Shown: positions 44,259-54,294, counted from the first letter of the stretch. The stretch is DNA of 64,000 nucleotides from Desulfosporosinus acidiphilus SJ4 (GCF_000255115.2 NC_018068.1:1521977-1585976); one strand, 5' to 3'. Notes: generated by a model from the letters alone, not told the origin. Made by a program: numbers and translations.

Positions 44259-44558
44259 CGAACCTTTCCGTATACGTAGGGGAATCCGATCCGCTTTAAG
44301 AATGGCACGGAATATGAATTAAATTAAGTACCGTTAACGAAATCTAAGTTCTTTGCGGAGATTCATAGATTGATGCACAATTGGAAAGGTTTATGAAGTT
44401 TGTTGTACTAGGCCGGGTGAACATGGGTATTAGGAGGTTCCATTATTTAATGCTTCTAACGTGGCGGGAACACCTATGTTATACTAAAACTAAATAATGA
44501 TTGCGGAATTACGTTTCAATAAAAAGTTATTACAGAAGTGCGAAGGGCAGGAGAAAAA

Positions 44559-45143
44559 TTGGCACAATTATATTTTCGCTATGCGACCATGGGGAGCGGT
44601 AAAACCGCGGATTTATTGAAAATAGCCTATAACTATACGGAACAGGAAAAGAAAGTCTTAATTTTTACTCCAGCGATTGATACCCGCTTTGGCGTTGGAC
44701 GAGTCACTTCGCGGATGGGAATTTCCAAACCGGCTATAACTATTGATCCAAAAACAGACATTTTTGATCTAGTCCAGCGAGAAATGCCGGATTGTGTTTT
44801 ATGTGATGAAGGAAACTTTTTAACCCGTGGCAACGTTTTGGAATTCTGCCGGGTTGTTGATGAGTTAGATATTCCGGTGATTATTTACGGCTTAAAGAAT
44901 GATTTCCAGAATAATTTGTTTGAAGGGAGCGAAGCCCTTCTGATTTATGCTGACAAAATTGAAGAAGTAAAAACTGTATGTTGGTATTGCAACCGCAAAG
45001 CAACCATGGTCTTAAGGTTTAAAGATGGAGTACCTATCTTTGAGGGGCAGCAAATTGAAGTTGGCGGAAACGAGAGCTATCTGCCTGTTTGTCGAAGATG
45101 TTGGAACAAAGCAAGGGAAGGAACTAAAGCCAAATCTGATTAG
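44559..45143 (+). CDS. tdk: Thymidine kinase
   Basis: Phosphorylates thymidine for the salvage pathway. 194 residues from TTG 44559 after GGAG. Walker [13 protein letters not shown] (near residue 8-19), DEGNFL (the DEAQFL site, here with Gly-Asn), [19 protein letters not shown] (lasso region) and two zinc-binding pairs CWYC and CRRC. Gly-Asn in place of Ala-Gln at the DEAQF motif is unusual but the catalytic Glu stays. Bases 44259-44558 before it hold only the promoter region. Confidence 0.9.
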   Translation: MAQLYFRYATMGSGKTADLLKIAYNYTEQEKKVLIFTPAIDTRFGVGRVTSRMGISKPAITIDPKTDIFDLVQREMPDCVLCDEGNFLTRGNVLEFCRVVDELDIPVIIYGLKNDFQNNLFEGSEALLIYADKIEEVKTVCWYCNRKATMVLRFKDGVPIFEGQQIEVGGNESYLPVCRRCWNKAREGTKAKSD

Positions 45144-45257
45144 GATCAATCGAAAAGTTCTTGAGAGTTTAGTTGGTAGGAAGTGGAATAGCGGCACTTA
45201 AATGCTCCGACTTTAAAAAGGTCAGGCTACACAATTTGTTGTGCTCCAACTAGGTGG

Positions 45258-45773
45258 CTACTTTTTAATCCCCTTTTGGACTCGTTCTAAATCTTTAATC
45301 GCTGAAGCCAGGTCTTCCTGGCTGTTTTTTAATTGTTGTTGGCTGAATTCTCCCGAGTTTATCATACTGTCTTTCATTTCAAATATGGAGGATGATAGAA
45401 ATGTTGTCACTTGTACTAAATCATTGACTGTTGAATTATTTGCAGAAAGGTTTTCTAAAGCCTTGGCATTAACATAATCATTGACTGATAATTGATATAA
45501 TTTATCGAGATTCGAGAACATTTGATCCTTATTCGTTTGCTGAGATGATGATATAATCCCTTTGTACTGTTTAACAATATTTTTAAGTGAACCCTCGATC
45601 TGGCCGGCATTTTTACTAGGTGCAGAAATCGTTGGCATACTATCTGAAAGATCTTGCCAGGCAGAATTTTTTTTAAAGTTAATAAGCTTTGCTCCAGCAA
45701 CTATCGCCAGTACTAGAGACAATACAACTAACGTTGTAAATTTACCGGATCTCTTTGCAGCTGATTTAAGCAT
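45258..45773 (-). CDS. Membrane-anchored hypothetical protein with coiled coil
   Basis: 171 residues. A positively charged N-terminus and one hydrophobic helix (TTLVVLSLVLAIVAGAKLI) form an uncleaved signal anchor, followed by ~130 polar helical residues rich in Ser, Asn, Gln and Lys, ending DLASAIKDLERVQKGIKK. The C-terminal part is predicted outside the cell. AGGAGG lies before the ATG. No family recognised. It converges with tdk. Confidence 0.6.
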   Translation of the reverse strand: MLKSAAKRSGKFTTLVVLSLVLAIVAGAKLINFKKNSAWQDLSDSMPTISAPSKNAGQIEGSLKNIVKQYKGIISSSQQTNKDQMFSNLDKLYQLSVNDYVNAKALENLSANNSTVNDLVQVTTFLSSSIFEMKDSMINSGEFSQQQLKNSQEDLASAIKDLERVQKGIKK

Positions 45774-46183
45774 CTACGGCCTCCTTTTTGAAATTGAAGA
45801 CTACACATTACATCATATAAAAATGCTTAGCCTTTGAACGTCTAAGAAATGGGATTTGCAGATCCCATTATGCTTAGACCATTGTCCATTTGTTATAAGT
45901 ATTGAATAGGCAGATTAGTTATGCCTAAGGTCCTCAGCCAAAATATGGTTATCGTTATTTATTAAAGTTTTTTTAAGATCCGTTTTCGGGCTTGGTTACG
46001 AAGGGTCATTATTTAACCCGAATTTGGAGCAAAATCTTTGAAGGAAAACGGGTAATTGGAAGGATTAAACAATTGAAAGAAGATATATCAAATGATAAAG
46101 TAACCGTAGAACAAAAAAGGAAATAATATGGTTCCTGACGAATGTTCCCTTAAGGATCGATGGCATAAGGGGTTTTTTTTTGA
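45774..46183. other. Intergenic region without a supported gene
   Basis: Contains GGGATTTGCAGATCCCATT (45850-45868), an imperfect hairpin. A T-run at 46161-46170 precedes the GNAT gene; nothing else is evident. Confidence 0.35.
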
Positions 46184-46756
46184 ATGCTAAAAGGTTTACA
46201 AATAGGTAATTTAAGTCAAACTGACTTAAAATCAGCCTATCAGGTTTTCGAAACGACAATACCAGATACCTATAACAAAGAGGGTCTCGGGTCTCGGAAA
46301 AAAGACATTATGAATGAAATTTACTTTAAAAAGCAGCTGCTTGATTCCTCATTGACTCAAGATGGTCCTGAGATTTATTTCCTGCTTGCTAAACTAAACG
46401 AGAATGTCATCGGCACAATATCTTTTGGACCATGTGGTGAAGATATCAAAAAATGTACAGAAAGGCAGCTAAATAATGTAGGGGAAATAGGAAGTTTATT
46501 CATATTGCCTCCTTATCAAGGCCAGGGTGTTGGATCAGCTTTGCTTAGTACCATGGTAATGCAGCTGGATAAACAGGGCATTGACCAGTTTTGCTTAGAC
46601 AGCGGCTATAAAAATGCCCAAAAACGATGGTTGAGGAAATTTGGAGAACCCTATAAAGTAGTAAAAGATTATTGGGGACTTAATTATGATCACATGATTT
46701 GGCTTTGTAACGTTAAGTCGTATTTGCTGCCCGGTGTTCCTAAAAGTAATCGCTGA
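46184..46756 (+). CDS. GNAT-family N-acetyltransferase
   Basis: 190 residues. GNAT motif A is clear: GEIGSLFILPPYQGQGVGSALLSTM. The C-terminus KNAQKRWLRKFGEPYKVVKDYWG is an atypical motif B. No strong ribosome site; a TTG three bases before the ATG is in frame. Substrate unknown. Confidence 0.8.
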   Translation: MLKGLQIGNLSQTDLKSAYQVFETTIPDTYNKEGLGSRKKDIMNEIYFKKQLLDSSLTQDGPEIYFLLAKLNENVIGTISFGPCGEDIKKCTERQLNNVGEIGSLFILPPYQGQGVGSALLSTMVMQLDKQGIDQFCLDSGYKNAQKRWLRKFGEPYKVVKDYWGLNYDHMIWLCNVKSYLLPGVPKSNR

Positions 46757-47007
46757 TTGGAAATTCTCTGTTCGCTATTTGCTTATAGGTTCACTTTCTA
46801 AAAGATTGAATATGACCTTAGGATAAAGTGGATCAAAATATGTACAGTTTAGCAGGAATAATGAGATTTATGTATAATTTTAATAGTTATTAATTACCGA
46901 AATTGTTGTAAGTTATTGTCCCAATCCCGGATGAAGACTGTAATATTTGCAGACTATTAGATGCCTGATAGTGCAGATGCTAAAAAAAGAAGTAAGGTAG
47001 TGGGAAA

Positions 47008-48774
47008 ATGAAAAAATTAATTATGACTGGAAATGAAGCTATTGCCAGAGGAGCTTATGAAGCCGGTTGTTTAATAGCTGCTGCCTATCCAGGAACTCCA
47101 AGTACTGAAATACTGGAGAATTTGCCGCAGTACAAAGAAATTTACTCCAAGTGGTCACCGAATGAAAAAGTTGCTATGGAGGTTGCCTGCGGCGCGGCGA
47201 TTGCTGGTGCCAGGGCCTTGGCCTCTATGAAGCATGTCGGCCTCAATGTGGCGTCCGATCCTCTATACTCCATCGCCTATACAGGAATTAACGGCGGCTT
47301 GGTGGTTATAACGGCAGATGACCCTGGACTGCACAGTTCCCAAAATGAGCAGGATAACCGCTGGGTAGCTCCCCATGCTAAGGTGCTTATGCTGGAACCT
47401 TCCGACAGTCAGGAATGTCTTGATTTTATTAAAGCGGCCTTCGAACTAAGTGAAGAATATGATACACCGGTACTTTTTAGGGTAACAACCAGGGTGTGCC
47501 ATAGTAAAAGTGTTATCGAAAACCTCGGTGAGAGAAAAGAAGTCGGCTTAAAAACTTATACTAAGGATCCTGCCAAATATGTCATGGCTCCGGGGAACGC
47601 CTTACAACGGCATCCCATTGTTGAAGAAAAGCTTAAAAAGGCTAAAGCATATTCAGAAGCTTGTCCGTTTAATAAGATTGAATGGGGCAATAAGAAAATT
47701 GGGATCATCACCAGTGGGATCTCCTATCTTCACGCCCAAGAGGTTTTTGGAGAGAATGCTTCTTATTTAAAACTTGGGATGACCTATCCTCTTCCGGACA
47801 AAATGATTAAGGAATTTGCGGCCCAGGTGGAAACGGTCTATGTCATTGAAGAAAATGATCCATATCTGGAGCAGCACGTAAAATCATTGGGTATTCAATG
47901 CCTGGGCAAAGAATCACTTCCAATCTGCGGGGAGCTGAATTCGGGAATTATTCGAAGTGCCCTGCTTGGACAGAAAGCATCCCCAGGTTATCAAGTTGAG
48001 CAACAGGCGACCAAACGACCGCCGGTGCTTTGCGCGGGTTGTCCGCATCGTCCGTTATTTTTGGCTCTGAAGAAATTAAAAAATATTGTTGTTACCGGAG
48101 ATATCGGATGTTATACCCTGGGAATGGTCCCGCCCTTAAATATTCTGGATACGGTAATTTGTATGGGGGCAGGAATCTCCGCCGGTATCGGCTTTGAAAA
48201 AGCTAATCAAAAAGGTGGCCGGAAAGAAAAAGTGTTCGGCGTTATAGGAGACTCTACCTTCTTCCATTCCGGTATTACTGGCTTGATGGATGCGGTTTAC
48301 AGTAAAAGCAACATGGCTGTCCTCATTTTGGATAACAGCATTACGGCGATGACGGGACATCAACAAAACCACGGCACAGGCAAGACTCTGATGGGTGAGG
48401 AAGCACCTGTTATTGATTTGGTTAACATTGTCAAGGCGGTAGGGGTAAAACCGGAGAACATTCGGGTGGTTGATCCTTATAAGCTGGAGGAAACTGAGAA
48501 AGCCTTGCAGGAAGCCTATGACTCTCAAGAACTTTTCGTTGTTGTCACTAAGCGTCCCTGTGCTTTGATCAAAGAAGTCCAGAAAGAGAGAGCGGGACAA
48601 TATTGTTATATTGATACTGAGAAATGTAAAAATTGCAAGGCCTGCTTAAAAACCGGTTGTGTAGCGATCGCCGTTAAAGATGATAAGATGGTAATCGATG
48701 AAGTCCAGTGCAACGGTTGTACGGTGTGCCAACAGGTATGTAAATTCGATGCGATTGTTAAGGTGGGTGAATAA
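47008..48774 (+). CDS. iorA: Indolepyruvate ferredoxin oxidoreductase, alpha subunit
   Basis: Oxidatively decarboxylates arylpyruvates (indole-, phenyl-, hydroxyphenylpyruvate) to aryl-acetyl-CoA, reducing ferredoxin. 588 residues, family length. Pyrimidine-binding domain at the N-terminus (AAAYPGTPSTEILENL), TPP-binding domain with GDIGCYTLGM and GDSTFFHSGITGL and LILDNSITAMTGHQ, and a C-terminal 2x[4Fe-4S] ferredoxin domain with CKNCKACLKTGC and CNGCTVCQQVC. Oxygen-sensitive, cytoplasmic. First gene of a four-gene run with iorB starting one base after its stop. GTAGTGGG-type ribosome site. Confidence 0.95.
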   Translation: MKKLIMTGNEAIARGAYEAGCLIAAAYPGTPSTEILENLPQYKEIYSKWSPNEKVAMEVACGAAIAGARALASMKHVGLNVASDPLYSIAYTGINGGLVVITADDPGLHSSQNEQDNRWVAPHAKVLMLEPSDSQECLDFIKAAFELSEEYDTPVLFRVTTRVCHSKSVIENLGERKEVGLKTYTKDPAKYVMAPGNALQRHPIVEEKLKKAKAYSEACPFNKIEWGNKKIGIITSGISYLHAQEVFGENASYLKLGMTYPLPDKMIKEFAAQVETVYVIEENDPYLEQHVKSLGIQCLGKESLPICGELNSGIIRSALLGQKASPGYQVEQQATKRPPVLCAGCPHRPLFLALKKLKNIVVTGDIGCYTLGMVPPLNILDTVICMGAGISAGIGFEKANQKGGRKEKVFGVIGDSTFFHSGITGLMDAVYSKSNMAVLILDNSITAMTGHQQNHGTGKTLMGEEAPVIDLVNIVKAVGVKPENIRVVDPYKLEETEKALQEAYDSQELFVVVTKRPCALIKEVQKERAGQYCYIDTEKCKNCKACLKTGCVAIAVKDDKMVIDEVQCNGCTVCQQVCKFDAIVKVGE

Positions 48775-48775
48775 T

Positions 48776-49345
48776 ATGAATAAGAAGGTAATGCTTGTTG
48801 GAGTTGGCGGTCAAGGAACGATTCTCACCTCAAAAATTCTCGCCGAAGGATTACTAAGGGCCGGTTATGATGTGAAAATGTCAGAAATCCACGGTATGGC
48901 ACAAAGAGGCGGAAGCGTTACGACGCATATTATTTTCGGTAAAAAAGTAGCATCACCCATTATTGATAAAGGGGAAGCAGATGTCTTAGTAGCCTTTGAA
49001 AAGGTTGAAGCGCTGAGGTATATCGACCATTTGAAGCTTGGCGGAACCATAATTCTTAATGATCACGAGATTTATTCCCAAACAGTTCTCTCAGGTGCAG
49101 AAGCCTATCCCCAAGGTATCATCGAAAATCTGCAAAAAGCAGTTGATCATGTAGTCACGCTGAAAGCTGTAGCTATTGCCGAACAAGCCGGCAACGTTAA
49201 GACGCAGAATATTGTTCTGCTCGGGGCCTTAGTGAATGTTTTAGACCTGAAGGATATTCCTTGGCAGGAGGTCATACAGGATCTGGTTCCAGCAAAATTG
49301 CTTGAGGTAAATTTAAGGGCATTCCAGGCTGGATTAGATATCTAA
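48776..49345 (+). CDS. iorB: Indolepyruvate ferredoxin oxidoreductase, beta subunit
   Basis: 189 residues from ATG 48776; the ribosome site lies within the 3' end of iorA (AAGGTGGG). The longer frame from 48698 overlaps the ferredoxin domain of iorA and is not the gene. VMLVGVGGQGTILTSKIL and SEIHGMAQRGGSVTTHI are the conserved gamma-type domain motifs of 2-oxoacid ferredoxin oxidoreductases. It completes the IorAB enzyme. Confidence 0.95.
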   Translation: MNKKVMLVGVGGQGTILTSKILAEGLLRAGYDVKMSEIHGMAQRGGSVTTHIIFGKKVASPIIDKGEADVLVAFEKVEALRYIDHLKLGGTIILNDHEIYSQTVLSGAEAYPQGIIENLQKAVDHVVTLKAVAIAEQAGNVKTQNIVLLGALVNVLDLKDIPWQEVIQDLVPAKLLEVNLRAFQAGLDI

Positions 49346-49432
49346 TCCAGCGCTGTTAACATAGAAATCAGAGAATGTCCCAGGACGGTAGAATAGGCAG
49401 GGCATTACAATTAAAATTTGGAGGATGGTAGT

Positions 49433-51052
49433 ATGGGAGAAGTTAATACTAATGTGTCTCTATTGCTGACAATTTTACCAATAGCAATCATATTTTGCAT
49501 GCTCGTGATTGGAAAGAAATCTGCAGATATTAGTGGGATCATAGGTTGGCTGGCCGTTTCAGTGATTGCGTATCTCTTTTTTAGAACTTCACCGGAGGTT
49601 ATCCTCCGTTCAACTGTTGCAGGGCTTATTAAATCCTTTCCCGTATCTCTTATTGTGCTCACTTCACTACTTCAAATGGCCTATATGGAAAGGACGGGGG
49701 CCCTTAAAAGAGTTATCATATTTATCAAAACAATAGCCAGTGAAAATCAAGCTATCCAAATTATGTTGATTAATGTTGGTTTTGGCACCTTAATGGTTGC
49801 TGTGGGAGCAACTCCTGTATCCCTTCTTCCTCCAATTCTTATCGCGATGGGCTATTCAACCTATGTTGCAATAGCCCTTCCGTCAATAGGTTATGATTCC
49901 CTTTGTACCTATGCCCTGCTAGGTGCGCCGGTTGTCGTGTTCGTTGATATTGCCAACGGATTTTTCACGAAACTGGGTCATGCGCCGATCACTCTTAGTG
50001 ATGCGGGCAGGGTCTTTTTTATGTTTCTTCCTATAGTTTCAACTCTCATTGGATTCTGTATGTTGTGGATTGCGGGTCAATGGAAGGCAGTTAAACAAGG
50101 GTGGCTGCCTTGCCTCATTACCGGTATCGTCATTGGGATTGTGTCTTTTGTTACAAACCGGTACGATAATTTTGTTACGCTCACGGGGATATTTTGCGGT
50201 CTCGGGGTCATCGTGGCTATGATTATCTATTTGCTGGTTACCGGCCGGAAGATTATTGACAAAAGCAAGTTAACTCCGGAAGAGCTGGCCTACGAAAAAG
50301 AATATCCACTGTGGAAAGCCCTTATGCCCTGGATATTGTTAATTGTCACCATTCTTGCTTTAAACATACCTAAGCCAATATTTGATTATCTTTACCGTAC
50401 TGCTCTGCTTTCGGTGACCGGAATCACGGCAGATGGTTCTCCTATTGCAACTAGAGCTTTGTGGAACGCTTATACTTGGATTTTCGTCAGTACAGTTGTT
50501 TCTATGATTTTTTTGCGTCCGACGTCTACCCAGTTGAAAGAAACTCTCCAAGTTTGGAGTAAACGGGCTCCCCGCCCGGTATTTTCGGCGGCAATCTTCT
50601 TTGCCATTGGTGAGTTAATGAATATGTCCGGCTATGATATGGCGAAGAAGGGATATGCTGTAAAAAGCATGATTACCCTGTTGGCCGACTCTTCTGCCCA
50701 AACGTTTCACTCTGCCTATGGAGCCGTTACCGGGTTTATTGGTTTGCTGGGAGGTTTTATTACCGGAAGTGAAGCTTCGACCATCGGTATGTTTGCCAAA
50801 TATACGTTGACCACTGGTCAGAACTTAAAAATGAATGTCTACGGACTTATCCTAATTACCGCAGCTTTGGCATTCGGCGGCGGGCTGGCAAGTGTTATTT
50901 CTCCGGCTAAGCTGCAAAACGCGGCAGCCTCCATTGACAAGTTAGGAGAAGAAAACAAAGTTATCAGAGTTGCCTTTTTGTTTTCAATTGCTTTAACCTT
51001 GGTAGTATCTGCCCTAGCTTATATTCTGCTTGCCAGCGGATTGGAATTTTAG
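49433..51052 (+). CDS. L-lactate permease family transporter
   Basis: About 539 residues, 12-14 membrane helices, LctP/LldP superfamily: VGFGTLMVAVGATPVSLLPP, the conserved ALPSIGYDSLCTYALLGAPV, and HSAYGAVTGFIGLLGGFITGSEASTIGMFAKYT near the C-terminus. ATG 49433 is eight bases after GGAGG. Family members carry lactate, glycolate or other 2-hydroxy acids with protons. Between iorB and an acyl-CoA synthetase, the likely substrate is an aryl-lactate, arylpyruvate or related carboxylate; that is inference. Confidence 0.83.
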   Translation: MGEVNTNVSLLLTILPIAIIFCMLVIGKKSADISGIIGWLAVSVIAYLFFRTSPEVILRSTVAGLIKSFPVSLIVLTSLLQMAYMERTGALKRVIIFIKTIASENQAIQIMLINVGFGTLMVAVGATPVSLLPPILIAMGYSTYVAIALPSIGYDSLCTYALLGAPVVVFVDIANGFFTKLGHAPITLSDAGRVFFMFLPIVSTLIGFCMLWIAGQWKAVKQGWLPCLITGIVIGIVSFVTNRYDNFVTLTGIFCGLGVIVAMIIYLLVTGRKIIDKSKLTPEELAYEKEYPLWKALMPWILLIVTILALNIPKPIFDYLYRTALLSVTGITADGSPIATRALWNAYTWIFVSTVVSMIFLRPTSTQLKETLQVWSKRAPRPVFSAAIFFAIGELMNMSGYDMAKKGYAVKSMITLLADSSAQTFHSAYGAVTGFIGLLGGFITGSEASTIGMFAKYTLTTGQNLKMNVYGLILITAALAFGGGLASVISPAKLQNAAASIDKLGEENKVIRVAFLFSIALTLVVSALAYILLASGLEF

Positions 51053-51281
51053 AAATTCGATTTATTTTGGTCGACAATCGGAAAATATAACCTTCGGTTG
51101 TATGTGGCAAGAAGGACTAATACATACGAAGACAGTGTCTTTGGCTTCTAACATAAGTGAAACAAGGCAGCCGCTGGCCGTGACAATAAGCGGACGAGCT
51201 GATCGATACACTGCAACTCCTGTAGTGTGGATTGGCTGGGTGTCTTTGGAGCCAAGGATGAGAAAACAGGAGGAACAGAAA

Positions 51282-52916
51282 ATGCCCATTACAGAACTTC
51301 TATCGCGCAATGCTCAGTTGTATGGAAAGGAACTGTGTCTTAAGGAAATTAATCTGGATTTGCAAGAACGTCACAATGTCACTTGGCGTGAGTATGAATT
51401 GATTGAAAATAGCCCGTTGGGCGAATATCGTCGTGAAATGACTTGGGGAATTTTTGAAGAGAAAGCAAATCGGTTGGCCAATCTTCTGTTAAAGAGGGGA
51501 ATAAAAAAAGGAGACAAGGTTGCTATTTTGCTCATGAATTGCCTGGAGTGGCTGCCCATATATTTTGGAATACTGAAAACTGGAGCTGTCGTAGTACCGT
51601 TAAACTTTCGCTACACGGCTGAGGAAATTAAATACTGTCTCGACTTGTCCGAAGCCGTTGTTTTAATTTTTGGTCCTGAATTTATCGGGCGGGTAGAAAC
51701 GATTTACGACCAGATACCCAGAGTGAAAACATTGTTTTTTGCTGGAGAAGACCGTCCTTCCTTTGCCGAAAATTATGACCGCCTGACTGCTAATTGTTCC
51801 TCTGAAGCACCGGAGATCGTTCTTAAGGACGATGATGATGCCGTAGTCTACTTCTCGTCGGGGACAACTGGGTTTCCCAAAGCTATTCTGCATAATCACC
51901 GCAGCCTGATTTCCGCATGTTATACGGAATTAGAGCATCATAAGCAAACTAGGGAAGATAATTTTTTGTTGATTCCTCCGCTTTATCATACCGGTGCCAA
52001 GATGCACTGGTTTGGAAGTTTGCTCTCCGGAAGCAAAGCCGTAATCTTGCGCGGAGTAAAGCCTGATTGGATCCTTAAAACGGTATCAGAGGAAAAAATT
52101 ACGATTGTCTGGCTTTTGGTTCCCTGGGTTCAAGATATTCTCGATTCCATCGACAGAGGAGAGATTAGGCTGGAAGATTATGAAATCAGCCAGTGGCGAT
52201 TAATGCATATCGGTGCACAGCCGGTTCCGCCTAGCTTAATTCGTCGTTGGAAGAAGCTGTTTCCCAATCATCTCTATGATACAAATTACGGTTTAAGCGA
52301 ATCCATCGGTCCGGGCTGTGTCCATTTGGGCGTGGAAAACATCCATAAAGTTGCTGCTATTGGAATACCTGGCCATAATTGGGAGGTCAAGATAACTGAC
52401 GAGAATGGATGTGATGTAGTTCAGGGCCAGGTAGGCGAATTAGTGGTCAAAGGCCCGGGTGTTATGAAATGTTACTACAATGATCCTGAAGCAACAGCAG
52501 CTGCCCTCCAAAATGGCTGGCTGTTTACAGGAGATATGGCTCGGATGGACGAAGAGGGATTTATCTATTTGGTTGACCGCAAAAAAGACGTGATTATCAG
52601 CGGCGGAGAGAATATCTACCCTGTTCAAATTGAAGATTTTCTTCGTACTCATCAAGCCATCAAGGATGTTGGGGTGATTGGGTTGCCCCATCAGCGTTTG
52701 GGCGAAATTGCTGTAGCGATCATCGAACTTAAATCGGGATGTCAGTGCAGTGAAGAAGAAATATTATCGTTCTGTGTTCCGTTGCCGCGTTACAAACGTC
52801 CGCGCAAAGTTATTTTTGACCAAGTTCCCAGAAACCCCACAGGTAAGATTGAAAAACCGCGTCTGAGGGACAAATATGGCGCCTCAAGCATCGTGGCTAT
52901 TCAGACGGAGAGATAA
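51282..52916 (+). CDS. AMP-forming acyl-CoA synthetase
   Basis: 544 residues from ATG 51282, eight bases after AGGAGG. Class I adenylate-forming enzyme: VVYFSSGTTGFPKAI (P-loop A3), DTNYGLSESIG (A5), GWLFTGDMARMDEEG (A7), DRKKDVIISGGENIYP (A8) and NPTGKIEKPRLR with the catalytic lysine (A10). Ligates a carboxylic acid to CoA through an acyl-AMP. It begins about 230 bases after the permease gene; its open frame extends back into it without a start signal. With IorAB it could activate an imported aryl or branched acid, or run in reverse direction of flow to yield ATP. Substrate not determinable. Confidence 0.87.
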   Translation: MPITELLSRNAQLYGKELCLKEINLDLQERHNVTWREYELIENSPLGEYRREMTWGIFEEKANRLANLLLKRGIKKGDKVAILLMNCLEWLPIYFGILKTGAVVVPLNFRYTAEEIKYCLDLSEAVVLIFGPEFIGRVETIYDQIPRVKTLFFAGEDRPSFAENYDRLTANCSSEAPEIVLKDDDDAVVYFSSGTTGFPKAILHNHRSLISACYTELEHHKQTREDNFLLIPPLYHTGAKMHWFGSLLSGSKAVILRGVKPDWILKTVSEEKITIVWLLVPWVQDILDSIDRGEIRLEDYEISQWRLMHIGAQPVPPSLIRRWKKLFPNHLYDTNYGLSESIGPGCVHLGVENIHKVAAIGIPGHNWEVKITDENGCDVVQGQVGELVVKGPGVMKCYYNDPEATAAALQNGWLFTGDMARMDEEGFIYLVDRKKDVIISGGENIYPVQIEDFLRTHQAIKDVGVIGLPHQRLGEIAVAIIELKSGCQCSEEEILSFCVPLPRYKRPRKVIFDQVPRNPTGKIEKPRLRDKYGASSIVAIQTER

Positions 52917-52988
52917 TTTTTGTCCCCAACTAGAACATGTCATTGCAATTTCCATATTATAGTAATGAGGAGTTTGGAGGTGAATGAT

Positions 52989-53069
52989 ATGTTCTTTGGA
53001 CCATGGGGTTGGGGATTCGGTTTTGGTGTTCCATTTTGGCGTCCATTCTGGGGGGGCTTTTGGTGGTAG
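52989..53069 (+). CDS. 26-residue Trp/Phe/Gly-rich peptide
   Basis: ATG 52989 with GGAGG (52976-52980) eight bases upstream. The product starts MFFGPWGWGFGFGVPFWRP and is 6 Trp, 7 Phe, 7 Gly and 3 Pro of 26. Its composition is like small spore or coat proteins, but it matches none I know. A terminator at 53127 follows, so it looks like an expressed unit. Confidence 0.6.
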   Translation: MFFGPWGWGFGFGVPFWRPFWGGFWW

Positions 53070-53126
53070 AAACTCTTTAAATTGGATCTTCTTATGGTTA
53101 ACAAACAAAACGATCTCAAAAGCAAC

Positions 53127-53158
53127 AAGCCAGGTGCCAGAAAACCTGGTTTGTCTCT
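53127..53158 (+). terminator. Terminator after the small aromatic ORF
   Basis: AAGCCAGGT pairs with ACCTGGTTT (one G-T pair), loop GCCAGAAA, tail TTTGTCTCT. Confidence 0.6.
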
Positions 53159-53230
53159 ATTCTGGAATAAGACGCCTTAATGATTATTACAAAGAGTTAA
53201 AATAATGCTTTATGTTAGTAAGCTGATAAA

Positions 53231-53270
53231 GAAGAAATAACCTCATTAATTTGAGGTTGTTTCTTTTGTT
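53231..53270. terminator. Hairpin terminator
   Basis: GAAATAACCTCA (53234-53245) and TGAGGTTGTTTC (53252-53263) with a TTTTGTT tail. The rest of 53159-53458 has no gene. Confidence 0.65.
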
Positions 53271-53458
53271 CTGCTAGAAAAAGCGTAACTTTAGTTAATA
53301 ATTCTTTCAAATTTCTTCTAGTAGTGCAATTGGTCTGCGCTTGGTCAGCTAAGTTTTCTTTAGGGTATTTTAAGTTATGAGAATAGGACGCCGGAGTATT
53401 TGGCGTTCTGGATGTTACTTAAGTAATCGAAAGTTGGATGTGCAGTTAAAAACTGGTA

Positions 53459-53466
53459 TACTAGTA
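53459..53466. promoter_or_regulatory. Candidate GntR operator before its gene
   Basis: Palindrome TACTAGTA, 21 bases upstream of the GntR start. The same 8-mer lies in the uxuA promoter at 54306. Confidence 0.55.
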
Positions 53467-53486
53467 CAAAAAGATGGGAGTATCTT

Positions 53487-54170
53487 ATGGATATCGTTAT
53501 AACGGAACGATTGCCTTACGAGTCAACCCGTGAATATGTTTATCGATGTTTGAAAGAAAATATCATGAATTTAAGGTTATTTCCAGGTAGTGCCTTATCA
53601 GAAAAAGATATTTCAGTGTTGTTAAATGTAAGCAGAACCCCTGTCCGGGAAGCTTTTATTCAGCTGGAAAGCGAATATTTGTTGGATATATTACCTCAGA
53701 AGGGAACTAGGGTCTCTTTATTAGACGTCGAGAATGTTGAAGAGTCATTTTTCTTACGTGAAACAGTTGAGAAAGAAGTCTTCTATTTAGCGGTTAAAGA
53801 ATTCCCTTCTGATAAGTTATTTGAGCTTCAATCCAATATAACTCTCCAAGAATTATGTGTTGAAGAAGAAAATTATTTAAAGTTTTTTGAACTTGATGAA
53901 GCATTGCACAGATGTATCTTTGAAGGGTGTAAGAAAGGGCGTATTTGGTCACTTATCCAACAAATCAGTACCCATTATAATCGAGTAAGAATGTTAAATG
54001 TTGCAGCTAAACATGATTGGCCTGAGCTTTTATCACAACATAAAAAATTAGTTCAAGCCATCAAAGAAAAAAATACATCACTGGGTACCAGTACTGTAGA
54101 GAAACATTTAAATAAGATTCGAATCGATATTAAAGATTTACTTGTTGAATTTCGTCATTATTTTGTTTAA
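53487..54170 (+). CDS. GntR-family regulator (FCD type) of hexuronate genes
   Basis: 227 residues: N-terminal winged helix (ALSEKDISVLLNVSRTPVREAFIQLE) and a C-terminal FCD ligand domain (~80-220) with Asp and His ligands in FFELDEALHRCIFEG and LLSQHKKLVQAI. Such regulators (UxuR/ExuR/KdgR-like) bind sugar acids. It stands directly before the uxu genes in the same direction, with a shared palindrome TACTAGTA in front of itself and of uxuA, so it probably represses both until a hexuronate intermediate is present. Confidence 0.85.
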   Translation: MDIVITERLPYESTREYVYRCLKENIMNLRLFPGSALSEKDISVLLNVSRTPVREAFIQLESEYLLDILPQKGTRVSLLDVENVEESFFLRETVEKEVFYLAVKEFPSDKLFELQSNITLQELCVEEENYLKFFELDEALHRCIFEGCKKGRIWSLIQQISTHYNRVRMLNVAAKHDWPELLSQHKKLVQAIKEKNTSLGTSTVEKHLNKIRIDIKDLLVEFRHYFV

Positions 54171-54294
54171 ATTAGCATGATTAATTAACATGATTAAAAT
54201 TATAAAGGCATTGGATATCACCTCATTCTTGGGAAATGGACTAATTGTCCTCCAAAATGGGGTGATTTTCTGCATTCATTAGCTTAAAGAAATC

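Noticed and set aside
48698-48775. Longer N-terminus for IorB
   Set aside because: The extra codons overlap the iorA ferredoxin domain; ATG 48776 matches the family start.
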